DNA from: Burkholderiales bacterium JOSHI_001
Lineage (GTDB): Bacteria; Pseudomonadota; Gammaproteobacteria; Burkholderiales; Burkholderiaceae_C
Length of the DNA stretch: 64,000 bases
Assembly (NCBI GenBank): GCA_000244995.1
Contig: CM001438.1
Span: 2,442,090-2,506,089, forward strand
Direction: 5' to 3'
Position numbers and translations under genes: made by a program. Below, one piece after another: positions 22,001-28,175 of this stretch. The notes under the pieces were generated by a model. The model was not told the origin of the DNA. It made no database searches and was given only the letters and a program-made list of their open reading frames with translations. How positions within the stretch are numbered: the first letter of the stretch is position 1; every line of letters starts with the position of its first letter.

Positions 22001-25000
22001 GCGACCGTGATGGTCAGCGTGGTCTGGGCCGTACCGCCCTTGCCGTCGCTGACGCTGTAGGTGAACACGTCCTTCACCGATTCGCCGGCGTTCAGCGCGG
22101 CGGTGGCGGCGTTGGGGGTGTAGCTGTAGCTGCCATCGGCCTTCAGGGTCAGGGTGCCGTTGGCGCCGACGATGGGCGCACCCACGCTGCCGGGCACGCC
22201 GTTGAAGCCCACGGCGGACACGGTGAGTGTGTCGCCGTCGATGTCCGAGTCGCGGCCGCCGGGCAGGCTGGCGCTGTTGATCACGCCGTCGGCGGCGCTG
22301 ACGGTGAGCGTCACGCCTTCGGTGGTGGCGTTCACGTCCGCCTGTGCGGTGGGTGCGTCGTTCACCGGGGTGACGTTGATCACCAGGGTGTTGGGCGCCA
22401 GGTCGAAGGCGCCGCGGCTGTCCTGCACGCTGAAGGTGAAGGACGCGTAGGGCGCGCCGTTCTCGTTCGGGTTGGGCACGAAGGCCAGCTGGCCGGCGGC
22501 GATGTCCGCCACGGGCACCACGTCACCCACGGCCAGGGGCTTGCCGTTCAGCGCCAGCAGGCCGTTGGCGGGCAGGGTGTCGATGCGCACCCCGGCGAAG
22601 GTGTCGGGCAGGTCGGCGTCGTTGAAGCCGAAGTCGGTGCCCTTCAGCACATAGGGCGTGTCTTCCGGCGTGGCCTTCACGCCGTCCTGGCCGGTGGGCG
22701 GGGTGTTCTCGCCCACGTTCACAGTCAGCACCGCGGGCGCCGTGTTGCCCTGCGGGTCGGTGATGGTGTAGGGGATGTTCACCGGGCCGCCGGCAAAGGC
22801 CGGGTCGGGCGTGAAGGTGAGGTTGCCCTGCGGGTCGATGGTGACCGTGCCTTCAGGCAGCGTGATGGTGCTGCCCGGCGTGGCCGGCTGGCCGGCGATG
22901 GTGGCCACGGTGACCGGGTCGCCATCGGGGTCGCTGTCGTTGGCCAGCAGCGGCACCGTGACGGGGGTGCCCAGGGGCGTGGTGGCCAGGTCGTCCTTGG
23001 CCACCGGCGGCTCGTCCACCGGGGTCACGTTGACCGTGGCCTGGGCGGTGTCGGTGTTGCCCTGCGGGTCGGCGATGGTGTAGGGGAAGCTCACCGGGCC
23101 GCTGAAGTCGGGCGCCGGGGTGAAGGTCAGGCTGCCGTCCGGCGCCATGCTCACGGTGCCTTGCGGCAGGCCGGTGACCGGGTCCTTGATCGTGACGCTG
23201 CCGCCCGGGGCGATGGGCTGGCCGGCGATCTCGGTCACCTTCAGCGGCTGGCCGTCGGGGTCGCTGTCATTGGCCAGCAGGGTCAGCGGCAGCGGCGTGT
23301 CTTCGGCGACGGTGAACTGGTCGTCCTTCGCCAGCGGCGGCTCTTCGACCGGGGTGACGTTGATGGTGAGCCTGTTCGGTGCGGTGTCGAAGGCGCCCAG
23401 GCTGTCCTGAACACTGAATGTGAAGTTGGCGTAGTTGTCGCCGTTTTCGTTCAGGTCGGGCACGAAGCTGAGCTTGCCGGCCACGATGTCGGCGCGGTTG
23501 ATCACCTGGCCGGCGGTCACGGGCACGCCGCCCAGCAGCAACTGGCCATTGCCCGGCAGCGTGTCGATGCGCACGGCGGCCAACTGGTGGCCGTCGGCGT
23601 CGGCAAAGCCCAGGTCGGACGCCAGCACGGTGTAGCTGCCGTCTTCCACGATGGTGCGCACCGCGTCCTGGCCGGTGGGCGGCGTGTTCGCGCCCACATT
23701 GACCGTGAGGGTCGCGGTGTCGGTGTTGCCCTGCGGGTCGGTGACGGTGTAGGGAATGTTCACCGGCCCGGTGAAGCCCGGGGCGGGGGTGAAGGTGACC
23801 GTGCCGTCCGGGTTGGGCAGCAGCGTGCCTTGCGGCAGCACGATGGGCGTGCCCGGCACCACCGGCTGGCCGGCGATGGTCTGCAGCACCGGCGGCGTGC
23901 CGTCGGGGTCGGAATCGTTGGCCAGCAGCGGCACCGTGACCGGCGTGCCGATGGGCGTGGACGCCAGGTCGTCGTTGGCCACCGGCGGCTGGGGCACCGC
24001 CGTGACATTGATCGTGACCGTGGACGAGGAGGTGGCACCCGTGGGGTCACCCACCGTGTACGGGAAGGTCACCGGGCCGGAGAAGCCAGGCGCCGGGGTG
24101 AACGTGAGTTCACCGCTGGGCGACAGCGTGACCGTGCCCTGCGGCTGGCCGGAGACAGGGTCCTTGATCAGCACCGATTCGCCCAGCGCGATGGGCAGGC
24201 CGTTGATGCTGGTGGGGGTGAGCTTGTCGCCGTCCGGGTCGCTGTCATTGGCCGTCAGCGCGATGGGCAGGGCCGTGCCTTCGGGCGTGGTGAAGCTGTC
24301 GGGGTTGGCGGTGGGCGGGTCGTTCACCGGCAGCACGTTCACGGTGACCGTGCTCTGCGCCACGTTGCCCAGCGGGTCTTGGACGGTGTAGGGGAACTGC
24401 ACCGGGCCACTGACGCCGGGCGCCGGGGTGAACACCAGTTCACCGGCGGGCGTGAGCTCCACCGTGCCCAGCACCTTGGCGGGGTCGGCCGGGTCGGTGA
24501 TGGTGACCGGCGAGCCTTCCGAAATGGGTTGGCCGTTGACCGAGTTGATGGTCAGCGGGTCGCCGTTGCGGTCCACGTCGTTGGCCAGCACCGGGATGGT
24601 GATGGGCGTGTCCTCGGGCGTGGTGGACACGTCGGCCGCGGCCACGGGTTCGCCGCTGGTGCCGATGATGGTGATGGTCAGCGTGGTGGCGGTGGTGCCG
24701 CCCTGGCCGTCGCTGACGCTGTACTTGAAGACGTCCTGGCGGGTCTCGCCTTCCAGCAGGTCGCGCGTGGCGGCGTCGGGCAGGTAGGTGTAGGAGCCGT
24801 CGCTGTTGAGCGTCAAGACGCCGAAGCTGCCCACGACACCAGTGCCCACGTTGCCCGTCGGCTGTTGTGCGCCATTGGTGGACACACCCACCACGGTGAG
24901 CGGGTTGCCTTCGACGTCGGAGTCGCGTCCGCCGGGGAAGGTGCCACTGGCGATGACGCCATTGGCCGCGCTGACGGTCAGCAGGGTTTCTTCGGTGGTG

Positions 25001-27960
25001 CTGTTGAAATCGGCCCGCGCGGTGGGCGCGTCGTTCACCGGCGTCACGTTGACAACGAAGCGGTTGGGCACCTCGTCGAAGGCGCCGCGCGAATCCTGCA
25101 CGCTGAACGTGAAATCGCCGTAGGGCGTGCCGCTTTCATTGGGGCGGGGCACGAAACTCAGCTTGCCGGCGTCGATGTCGGCCCGCGTGACCACCTGGCC
25201 CGGCGTGACCGGCACGCCGTTCAGCACCAGCGTGCCCGAAGCCGGCACGGTGTCGATGCGCACATTGCTCAGCGCGTCGCCGTCGGCGTCGCCGTAGCCG
25301 CCCAGGATGTCGGCCAGGGTGACGGTGTAGGGCGTGTCCTCGGGCGTGCTGGTGGTCTTGTCGGTGCCGGTGGGGGCTGCGTTGGCGCCCACGTTGATGG
25401 TGAGGGTGGCGCTGTCGGTGTTGCCGGCGGCATCGGTCACCGTGTAGGGCACGCTCACCGGGCCGCTGAAGCCGGGGTTGGGCGTGAAGGTGACCTGGCC
25501 GGCGGGGTCGACCACCAGGGTGCCTTGCGGCAGGGTGATGGTGGTGGTGGCGCCGGGGGTGACAGCCTGGCCGTTGACCGTGCCCACCGTGGGCGCGACG
25601 CCGTCGGGGTCGCTGTCGTTGCCCAGCAGGTTCACGCTCACCGGCGTGCCGGCGGTGGTGGAGGCCAGGTCGTCATTGGCCACCGGCGGGTCTTCGGTGC
25701 CGGCGATGTTGACCGTGGCCACCGAACTGGCCAGCTTGCCGGTTTCGTCGGTGACCTGGTAGGGAATGTTCACCGTGCCGTTGAAGCCCGGCACCGGGGT
25801 GAAGCTGAGGCTGCCGTCGGGCGCCATCGTCACCGTGCCCTGGGGCACGCCGGTGAGCGGGTCCACGATGGTCACCGGCTGGGTCGGGCTGATGGGCTGG
25901 CCGGCCACCTGGGTGACCGTGAGCGCGCCGCCGTCGGGCTGGGTGTCGTTGCCCAGCACAGGCAGGGCCACCGGGGTGTCTTCCGGCGTGTCGAACACAT
26001 CGGGCGCGGCCTGCGGGCCATCGGCCACCGGCTCGATGTTGAAGGTGACGCTGCTGGGCGCGGTGGCGAAGGCGCCGTAGCTGTCCTGCACGCTGAAGTT
26101 GAAGTTGGCGTAGTTGGTGCCGCTTTCGTTCAGGCCCGGCACGAACTGCAGCCGGCCGTTGGCGATGTCGGCCACCGCCACCACCTGGCCAGCCAGCAAG
26201 GGCTTGCCGTCCAGCAGCAACTGGCCGGCGTTGGGCAGGGTGTCGATGCGCACCGCGGCCAGGGTGTGGCTGTCGGGGTCGGCAAAGCCCAGGTCGGTGG
26301 GCGACAGGATGTAGGGCGCGTCTTCACCCAGGGTGCGCGTGAAGCTTTCGGCGCTGGGGGCCTCGTTGGCGCCCACGCTGATGACGATGCTGGCCGGCGC
26401 GGTGTTGCCCGCGGCGTCCACCACCGTGTAGGGCACGTTGAACGACCCGGTGAAGCCTGGCTTGGGCACGAAGGTGACGGTGCCGTCCGGGTTCAGCGTG
26501 ACGGTGCCTTGCGGAATGGTGACGGGCGCACCCACCACGGCCGGCTGGCCGGCCAGCGTGGCCACGGTGGGCTTGGCGCCATCGGGCGTGCTGTCATTGG
26601 CGCCCACGCTCACGGTGACCGGGGTGTCGATCGGCGTGGTGGCCAGGTCGTCGCCGGCCAGGGGCTTGGTGTCCTGCTGCGCCACCACGATGGTGGCGGT
26701 GGCGCTGGCGGTGGCGCCCGTGGGGTCGCCCACGGTGTAGGGGAAGCTCACCGTGCCGACGAAGCCGGGCGCGGGCTCGAAGCTCAGGTCACCGGTGGGC
26801 GAGAGCTTCACGGTGCCCTGCGCCTTGCCGGTGACGGGGTCCACGATCACCACCTGGCCGCCCAGCGCGATGGGCAGGCCGTTGATGACGGTGGGCGTCA
26901 GGCGGTCGTTGTCCGGGTCGGTGTCGTTGCTGGCAATGGGAATGGACACCGGCTGGCCGGGCGCCGTGGTGTAGGCATCGTCGGTGGCGGCGGGTGTGTC
27001 GTTGACCGGCAGCACCGTGATGTTCACCGGGGCCGTGACTTCCTGGCCGGCTTCGTTGCTGGCCACGTAATTGAAAGCCGCCGGGCCGTTGTAGCCGGCG
27101 ACGGGGGTGAATTGCAGTTCGCCGTTGGGCGCCAGTTGCACCGTGCCCACCGCCGGGTTGGCGGCGGAAACGGGTTGGCCATTGGCGGTCACCGGCACCT
27201 GTGCCAGGCTGCCGTTGGCCTGGACAAGCTGCACGCCATTCACAGCGGTGACATGCAGCGGCGCGCCGCTGGGGTCGTTGGCGATGACGGGCACCGCGAT
27301 GGCGGTGTCCTCGCGGGTCACGGCCACGTCCTGCACCGCTTCGGGCGCTGCGGGCGCTGCATCGGCCGGCAGGGCGTCGGTGTTGTTGTTGACGACGCCG
27401 AAGGTCTGGGCTGCCACCAAGGATGCGGGCAGGGCCAGCGGACTGAGCGTCTCGACGATGCGGTCCACGCGGATCTGCGGCCCCAATTCGTCGGCCAGGC
27501 CGCCAGGCTGAGGGCCGGCCCCGGGCACGGCCTGCGGCGCCCCACGCTCCAGCGCGGAGATGGTGGTGTCGGTGTCGGTGGGCACGCCGGCCAGCCTGGG
27601 CAGGTTGGTGCGTGCACCCTCGATCTGAACGATGCCGTCCTGCTGGGTGAAGATCACGTCGCCCTTGGCGACGGTTTCACCCACGGCCAGCGGGATCAGC
27701 TCGCCGTTGGGTCCGCGCCGGAAGGCCTTGCCCCACACGCCCACCACCTTGCCTGCCGGCAGGCGCACGGGCGTGTACTGCTTGTTCAAGAGGCCGCTGC
27801 CGTCCACGGCCATGTCGCGTGCGCTGGCCTGGGGCTTGAGGGCGGGCGCCGGGCGGTCGCCCCGGCTCATCATTTCGGGCGACACATCGGCCACGAGCAA
27901 GGGCTGTTGGCCCGCGTTGCTGTGGTTGCCGGTAACGTTGTTGTCGTGCGACGAAGCCAT
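7051..27960 (-). CDS. Giant LapA-type RTX adhesin with N-terminal retention module, about 6969 aa
   Basis: I choose the ATG at 27960, 10 bases after GGAAGG; a TTG at 27978 is also in frame. Residues about 70-125 look like the retention module of LapA-type adhesins (GKVVGVWGKAF, then the ELIPLAVGE and KGDVIF segments), which plugs the exporter channel until LapG cuts it. Then come thousands of residues of cadherin/VCBS/tandem-Ig repeats, rich in Asp and lacking Cys as far as I see. They include 18 copies of a VRID..P...G.L.L.G module and a five-copy 245-aa array. Near the end are a carbohydrate-binding-like domain (around DNA 8050-8550), about five RTX nonapeptides such as GGSGNDTLN (DNA about 7470-7640), and a VCA0849-type secretion target ending LLNRGKLVTDN. 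It should bind calcium, be exported by the upstream LapBC-like pair and mediate surface attachment and biofilm. Ligand unknown. Confidence 0.93.
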   Translation of the reverse strand: MASSHDNNVTGNHSNAGQQPLLVADVSPEMMSRGDRPAPALKPQASARDMAVDGSGLLNKQYTPVRLPAGKVVGVWGKAFRRGPNGELIPLAVGETVAKGDVIFTQQDGIVQIEGARTNLPRLAGVPTDTDTTISALERGAPQAVPGAGPQPGGLADELGPQIRVDRIVETLSPLALPASLVAAQTFGVVNNNTDALPADAAPAAPEAVQDVAVTREDTAIAVPVIANDPSGAPLHVTAVNGVQLVQANGSLAQVPVTANGQPVSAANPAVGTVQLAPNGELQFTPVAGYNGPAAFNYVASNEAGQEVTAPVNITVLPVNDTPAATDDAYTTAPGQPVSIPIASNDTDPDNDRLTPTVINGLPIALGGQVVIVDPVTGKAQGTVKLSPTGDLSFEPAPGFVGTVSFPYTVGDPTGATASATATIVVAQQDTKPLAGDDLATTPIDTPVTVSVGANDSTPDGAKPTVATLAGQPAVVGAPVTIPQGTVTLNPDGTVTFVPKPGFTGSFNVPYTVVDAAGNTAPASIVISVGANEAPSAESFTRTLGEDAPYILSPTDLGFADPDSHTLAAVRIDTLPNAGQLLLDGKPLLAGQVVAVADIANGRLQFVPGLNESGTNYANFNFSVQDSYGAFATAPSSVTFNIEPVADGPQAAPDVFDTPEDTPVALPVLGNDTQPDGGALTVTQVAGQPISPTQPVTIVDPLTGVPQGTVTMAPDGSLSFTPVPGFNGTVNIPYQVTDETGKLASSVATVNIAGTEDPPVANDDLASTTAGTPVSVNLLGNDSDPDGVAPTVGTVNGQAVTPGATTTITLPQGTLVVDPAGQVTFTPNPGFSGPVSVPYTVTDAAGNTDSATLTINVGANAAPTGTDKTTSTPEDTPYTVTLADILGGYGDADGDALSNVRIDTVPASGTLVLNGVPVTPGQVVTRADIDAGKLSFVPRPNESGTPYGDFTFSVQDSRGAFDEVPNRFVVNVTPVNDAPTARADFNSTTEETLLTVSAANGVIASGTFPGGRDSDVEGNPLTVVGVSTNGAQQPTGNVGTGVVGSFGVLTLNSDGSYTYLPDAATRDLLEGETRQDVFKYSVSDGQGGTTATTLTITIIGTSGEPVAAADVSTTPEDTPITIPVLANDVDRNGDPLTINSVNGQPISEGSPVTITDPADPAKVLGTVELTPAGELVFTPAPGVSGPVQFPYTVQDPLGNVAQSTVTVNVLPVNDPPTANPDSFTTPEGTALPIALTANDSDPDGDKLTPTSINGLPIALGESVLIKDPVSGQPQGTVTLSPSGELTFTPAPGFSGPVTFPYTVGDPTGATSSSTVTINVTAVPQPPVANDDLASTPIGTPVTVPLLANDSDPDGTPPVLQTIAGQPVVPGTPIVLPQGTLLPNPDGTVTFTPAPGFTGPVNIPYTVTDPQGNTDTATLTVNVGANTPPTGQDAVRTIVEDGSYTVLASDLGFADADGHQLAAVRIDTLPGNGQLLLGGVPVTAGQVINRADIVAGKLSFVPDLNENGDNYANFTFSVQDSLGAFDTAPNRLTINVTPVEEPPLAKDDQFTVAEDTPLPLTLLANDSDPDGQPLKVTEIAGQPIAPGGSVTIKDPVTGLPQGTVSMAPDGSLTFTPAPDFSGPVSFPYTIADPQGNTDTAQATVNVTPVDEPPVAKDDLATTPLGTPVTVPLLANDSDPDGDPVTVATIAGQPATPGSTITLPEGTVTIDPQGNLTFTPDPAFAGGPVNIPYTITDPQGNTAPAVLTVNVGENTPPTGQDGVKATPEDTPYVLKGTDFGFNDADLPDTFAGVRIDTLPANGLLALNGKPLAVGDVVPVADIAAGQLAFVPNPNENGAPYASFTFSVQDSRGAFDLAPNTLVINVTPVNDAPTAQADVNATTEGVTLTVSAADGVINSASLPGGRDSDIDGDTLTVSAVGFNGVPGSVGAPIVGANGTLTLKADGSYSYTPNAATAALNAGESVKDVFTYSVSDGKGGTAQTTLTITVAGASNGGPVVTVPDDNGAQGGDNTIVEGGAPITGSFSISAPDGLSSVEVGGVLLTPAQLAALGTSPVAINTGEGTLTLTGFDPATGQVTYTYSAPPQTNPADVLDSIPVVVTDTAGNSATDTLDILITDTAPVARADLNSIVEDAVLPATGNVISTGAGADTLAADPAQVATVRFGATAGTVGSPLAGAHGTLTLNPDGSYSYALNNADPAVQALNSGDSLTEVFTYVLRDADGDESTTTLTITINGATDGPPVIKVPDDNGAQAGDNSIVEGGAPISGSFTISAPDGLGSLSVGGTVLTPAQLASLGAAPVAINTGEGTLTLTGFDPATGTVSYTYSAPAQTNPADVLDSIPVVVTDTAGRSVSDSLDILITDTAPVAVADVNSIVEDTAAPATGNVISTGAGTDTLGADLAQVATVNFGANPGTVGAPLAGAHGSLTLNPDGSYSYTLNNADPAVQALNAGESLTEVFTYVLRDADGDESTTTLTITINGATDGPPVIKVPDDNGAQAGDNSIVEGGAPVSGSFTVSAPDGLGSLTVGGTVLTPAQLANLGTTPAVINTGEGTLTLTGFDPASGTVSYTYTAPAQTSLIDVLDSIPVVVTDRAGNSATDSLDILITDTAPVAVADVNSIVEDTAAPATGNVISTGAGTDTLGADLAQVATVNFGANPGTVGAPLAGAHGSLTLNPDGSYSYTLNNADPAVQALNAGESLTEVFTYVLRDADGDESTTTLTITINGATDGPPVIKVPDDNGAQAGDNTIVEGGAPVSGSFTVSAPDGLGSLTVGGTVLTPAQLANLGTTPAVINTGEGTLTLTGFDPATGTVSYTYSAPAQTNPADVLDSIPVVVTDRAGNSATDSLDILITDTAPVARADVNSIVEDTVAPATGNVISTGAGADTLGADLAQVATVNFGANPGTVGSPLAGAHGSLTLNPDGSYSYTLNNADPAVQALNAGESLTEVFTYVLRDADGDESTTTLNITISGATDGPPVIKVPDDNGAQAGDNTIVEGGTPLNGSFTVTTPDGLGSLSVGGTVLTPAQLANLGALPVAINTGEGTLTLTGFDPATGTVRYTYSAPAQTNPADVLDSIPVVVTDRAGNSATDSLDILITDTAPAARPDVNSIGEDAVAPATGNVITTGAGADTLAADPAQVAGVSFNGAPGTVGAPIAGAHGALTLNPDGSYSYALNTADPAVQALRDAQSLTEVFTYVLRDADGDESTTTLTITINGSNDAPVVVPDVGRTPEDQPLNGNVLANDTDVDGPSLAVTAINVPGLGSFAPGATITFPTEGTLVIRADGSFTFNPAPNYNGPVPVVTYTVSDGTSPRDATLTLTVDPVNDAPAGTNNTLPGTEDTPVTIRPADFGFTDPDVGDTLAAVRIDTLPVATDGRLTLNGVPVTAGQVISRADLDAGLLRFEPALNRAGESIGAFNFSVQDSGSPALFDPAPNRINFTLAPVNDPPVANDDIASTPINQAVTINVKANDTDPDNTPAELAVSSPVVDPALGTAVVNPDGTITFTPAANITGPVTITYTLTDPEGRSDIAVITVNVGTNNPPLGTDAARTIDEDTPYTLVASDFGFTDVDLGQTLASVRIDAVATNGRLQINGVNVVAGQVIPVASINAGLLRFVPDLNENGNNYATFRFSVQDSAGSFDTLPNTFLFNVNPVNDAPVARADTGVTTEDLVLNVSAANGVITSTAVAAGRDTDVDLDSLSVSAVSFGANPGTVGSVLAGANGSLILSADGSYRYVPAASTNSLDDGESVQDVFTYTVSDGNGGIATSTLTITVTGTNDAPQLTADTKVTAEDTAVSDNVLANDTDADVEALTVTGFTIAGVAGSFTPGQNASIPGVGTLVIQPNGDYTFTPALNFNGPAPLVTYTATDGTTPVSSTLTINVTPVNDPPVANDDSATTPINRPVTIDVKANDSDPDNSPAQLTVSNPVVNPAQGTAVVNPDGTITFTPANNVTGPVTITYTLTDPDGRTDTATITVNVGANTPPTGTDVTRTIAEDGSYTVQPSDFGFADADVGQTLAAVRIDTLPGNGTLTLNGVAVTAGQVIPVAAIAAGQLRMAPDANENGNNYASFGFSVQDNAGAFDTAPNTFTLNVTPVNDDPVALADLGSTSEQTPLTVTAANGVIASAAVPAGRDSDVDGDTLNVSAVSFGANAGTVGLPLAGANGTLVLNANGSYTYTPAASTDTLDSGESVVDVFNYTVSDGNGGLANTTLTITVTGTNDAPTVVADVGAAPEDTPIPGNVLANDSDVDGEPLSVASFSITGVPGSFAAGTTATIPGVGTLLIQANGDYLFTPVANFNGPVPVATYLATDGTASVPGTLTLNVTPVNDAPTGADKTITTAEDTPVTLSAADFGFADVDVGDALSAVRIDNLPATGSLTLNGSPVAAGTVVTVADINAGLLRYTAPLNANGVPLAGFDFSVRDSGTPANLFDLAPNRISFNVTPVNDAPSGADKLLNGTEDTPLTITAADFGFTDPDVGDTLAAVRIDVPPATGSLSFNGSPVLAGTVITVADINAGLLRYIPALNTNGAVASFDFSVRDSGSPALFDVAPNRISINLAAVNDPPVANDDVAFTPINQAVTVNVKANDTDPDNTPAQLTVSNPVVNPALGTAVVNPDGTISFTPANNVTGPVTITYTLTDPSGASDTATITVNVGGNTPPTGADVTRTIAEDGSYTVLASDLGFADADAGQTLAAVRIDSLPGNGTLQLNGVNVVLGQTISVAAINAGQLRIAPDADENGNNYSNFTFSVQDNAGAFDTAPNTFTLNVTPVNDAPSGADRTVSTAEDTPYTVSAADFGFTDPDLGDTLALVRIDSLPVSGTLQLNGANVVVGQSVTVADINAGLLRYLPPANNFGAPLASFTFSVRDSGTPALFDVAPNTLNITVTPVNDNPVANPDQGSTTENAVLTVTQANGVIASGTAPAGVDTDLDGDSLSVSAISFGATVGAVGTPLAGANGSLTLNADGSYTYTPNAAANALDTGESVQDVFTYTVSDGKGGTAQTSLTITVNGSNDAPTVVADSNRGAEDNPLTGNVLTNDSDPDVEPLTVASFTITGVPGSFTAGSTATIPGVGSLIINANGSYSFTPVANFNGSVPQVTYVATDGTSNASTTLSLVIDPVNDAPAGTNKTISTSEDTPVTITAVDFGFSDPDVGDTMAAVRIDTLPATGSLTLNGVAVTPGQVISRADIDAGRLSYLPGLNLNGESLVGFNFSVQDSGSPALFDPVPNRLTVSVTPLNDPPVANDDNASTPINQAVTVNVKANDSDPDNTPAELTVSNPVVNPAQGTAVVNPDGTITFTPAANFTGAATITYTLTDLEGRSDTAVITVTVGANTPPTGADTARTILEDGSYTLLSGDFGFADADAGQTLAAVRIDTLPGNGTLTLNGVAVTAGQVIPVAAIAAGQLRMAPDANENGNNYASFGFSVQDNAGAFDTAPNTFTLNVTPVNDPPTGADKTLTTVEDTPLSVTAADFGFADLDPGDTLTAVRIDVLPATGSLQLNGAPVTAGTVVTVADINAGLLRYVPATNANGAPLASFDFSVRDSSLLFDTAPNRITVNVTPVNDAPSGADKTLSGTEDTPLTITAADFGFTDPDVGDTLAAVRIDVLPATGTLALNGTPVTAGTVITVADINAGLLRYTPALNANGTVASFDFSVRDSGSPALFDVAPNRISINLAAVNDPPVANDDSATTPINQPVTVNVKANDTDPDNTPAQLTVSNPVVNPALGTAVVNPDGTITFTPAANVTGPVVITYTLTDPNGQFDTATLTVNVGANTPPTGADVTRTIAEDGNYTVLASDLGFADADAGQTLAAVRIDSLPAKGTLQLNGVNVVLGQTISVAAINAGQLRIAPAANENGNAYSNFSFSVQDNAGAFDAAPNTFTLNVTPVNDAPSGADKTVSTAEDTPYTVSAADFGFTDPDLGDTLALVRIDSLPVSGTLQLNGANVVVGQSVTVADINAGLLRYLPPANNFGAPLASFTFSVRDSGTPALFDVAPNTLNITVTPVNDNPVANPDQGSTTENAVLTVTQANGVIASGTAPAGVDTDVDGDSLSVSAISFGATAGTVGSSLAGAWGSLVLNANGSYTYTPNAAANALDTGESVQDVFTYTVSDGKGGTAQTSLTITVNGSNDAPTVVADSNRGAEDNPLTGNVLTNDSDPDVEPLTVASFTITGVPGSFTAGSTATIPGVGSLVINANGSYTFTPTANFNGTVPQVTYVATDGTSNASTTLSLVIDPVNDAPAGTSKTITSAEDTPYTITAADFGFSDPDVGDTMTAVRIDTLPASGSLTLNGVAVTAGTVVTIADINAGLLRYLPGANLNGESLVNFDFSVRDSGSPLLFDPVPNKLTFSITPVNDAPTANNDTAVATEDTALVLAPATLLLNDTDPDADPLTITSVQGAVNGTVALVGGNVVFTPATHYSGPASFTYTVRDVDGLTSTATVNLTVNAVADQPSLTVGSRAALLVVQNSWESVTSTSTTSEQVAATPFEGWTRVDTPDPNPGGTNALEFWTSGDTQQRQDLGNNIVVASAGNGEDFLELNNAASNVQTIGIQRSIATQAGMVYELSFDYAGRPGFGTTFTNVGIYVDGVLQQSYAGTSPQTFIDWQNIKFHFAGDGAAHVIQIRTDATAFDANGRGAFVDDVVISATQGVVAGNGVLGAPTTIGLASYITAALVDGDGSESLSLAFAGLPTGATVTTAANPGGYAIAGGVITIPGAELASAQLNLPGSFTGHLSMGVTARATEGSNGSTATASATLELDVAPELSTVTNLPGDGLTNVIGTNTAETLTGGAAAEQLIGRDGNDVINANGGADTLDGGSGNDTLNGAAGTDALWGGAGNDNMSGGTESDTFFWNLADRGAAGTPALDTISDFTVATPAAGGDVLNLKDLLIGEHTTGGVGNLQAYLDFDTTTTAGTTIIRISSTGGFTGGTYNAAAEDQRITLTGTDLRAGLGLAGTATDNQVLQELLNRGKLVTDN
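8940..14770 (-). repeat. Higher-order duplication in the giant adhesin, offset 3348 bp
   Basis: The stretch of about 8940-11420 recurs at about 12290-14770 with a constant offset of 3348 bases (1116 codons). Long runs are identical, for example the region starting near 9251 against 12601, and 9961 against 13309. Each copy holds several different cadherin/VCBS modules in the same order, so a block of modules was copied as a unit. Beyond about 11420 the match weakens and shifts by 9 bases. Boundaries are approximate. Confidence 0.85.
18286..21975 (-). repeat. Five tandem 735-bp repeat units in exact register in the giant adhesin
   Basis: The landmark GTCGGGCACC occurs at 19021, 19756, 20491 and 21226, with a diverged fifth form at 21961. 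Every spacing is exactly 735 bases (245 codons). Each unit encodes a VPDDNGAQ segment, a VSAPDGLGSL segment, DSIPVVVTD, a NSIVEDT linker and a LNPDGSYSYTLNNADPAVQ segment. The inner copies are nearly identical in DNA, while the first copy in the protein is more diverged. This corresponds to about residues 1995-3225. Confidence 0.93.
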
Positions 27961-28175
27961 GATTCTCAAACCTTCCAAGACATGCAGAAGCCGGCCAGGG
28001 GGCCGGTCTCTCTGAGCCTATCTATTGTCGTTACAAAATGTGATCGGGGTGCAGCTGACACCGTGAATGGCGTCACCCGAACCCCCTGAAACAAGGACCA
28101 TCGACTGAGGGTGGTCCGACCGCCAGGTTGCCTGCCGGCGTATCGGTAACCAACGAGGGATATTAATGGCCCGCA
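27961..28175 (-). promoter_or_regulatory. Leader region between the LapC-like adaptor and the giant adhesin
   Basis: These 215 bases separate the adaptor stop from the adhesin start on the same strand. A ribosome site GGAAGG (27976-27971) precedes the ATG. A small hairpin CCGGCC-CCCT-GGCCGG (about 27991-28006) lies just upstream of it and has no T tract. I see no convincing -35/-10 pair, and the sequence does not match the conserved core of known c-di-GMP riboswitches. The gap is large enough for an extra promoter. A CGGTAACCAA decamer at 28144-28153 is the inverse of one in front of the VWA protein gene. Confidence 0.35.

Noticed and set aside
18493-28089. A + strand open frame of about 3200 codons opposite the giant adhesin, and further long + strand frames at 8725-12471 and 13852-16866
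   Set aside because: They mirror the adhesin repeats, are dominated by Gly/Val/His/Arg in the pattern expected from the antisense of high-GC coding DNA, and show no domain. The - strand reading has clear families, a ribosome site and a terminator.
27961-28175. c-di-GMP riboswitch in the adhesin leader
   Set aside because: The region lacks the conserved GEMM core and its tetraloop/receptor pattern; only a short simple hairpin is visible.
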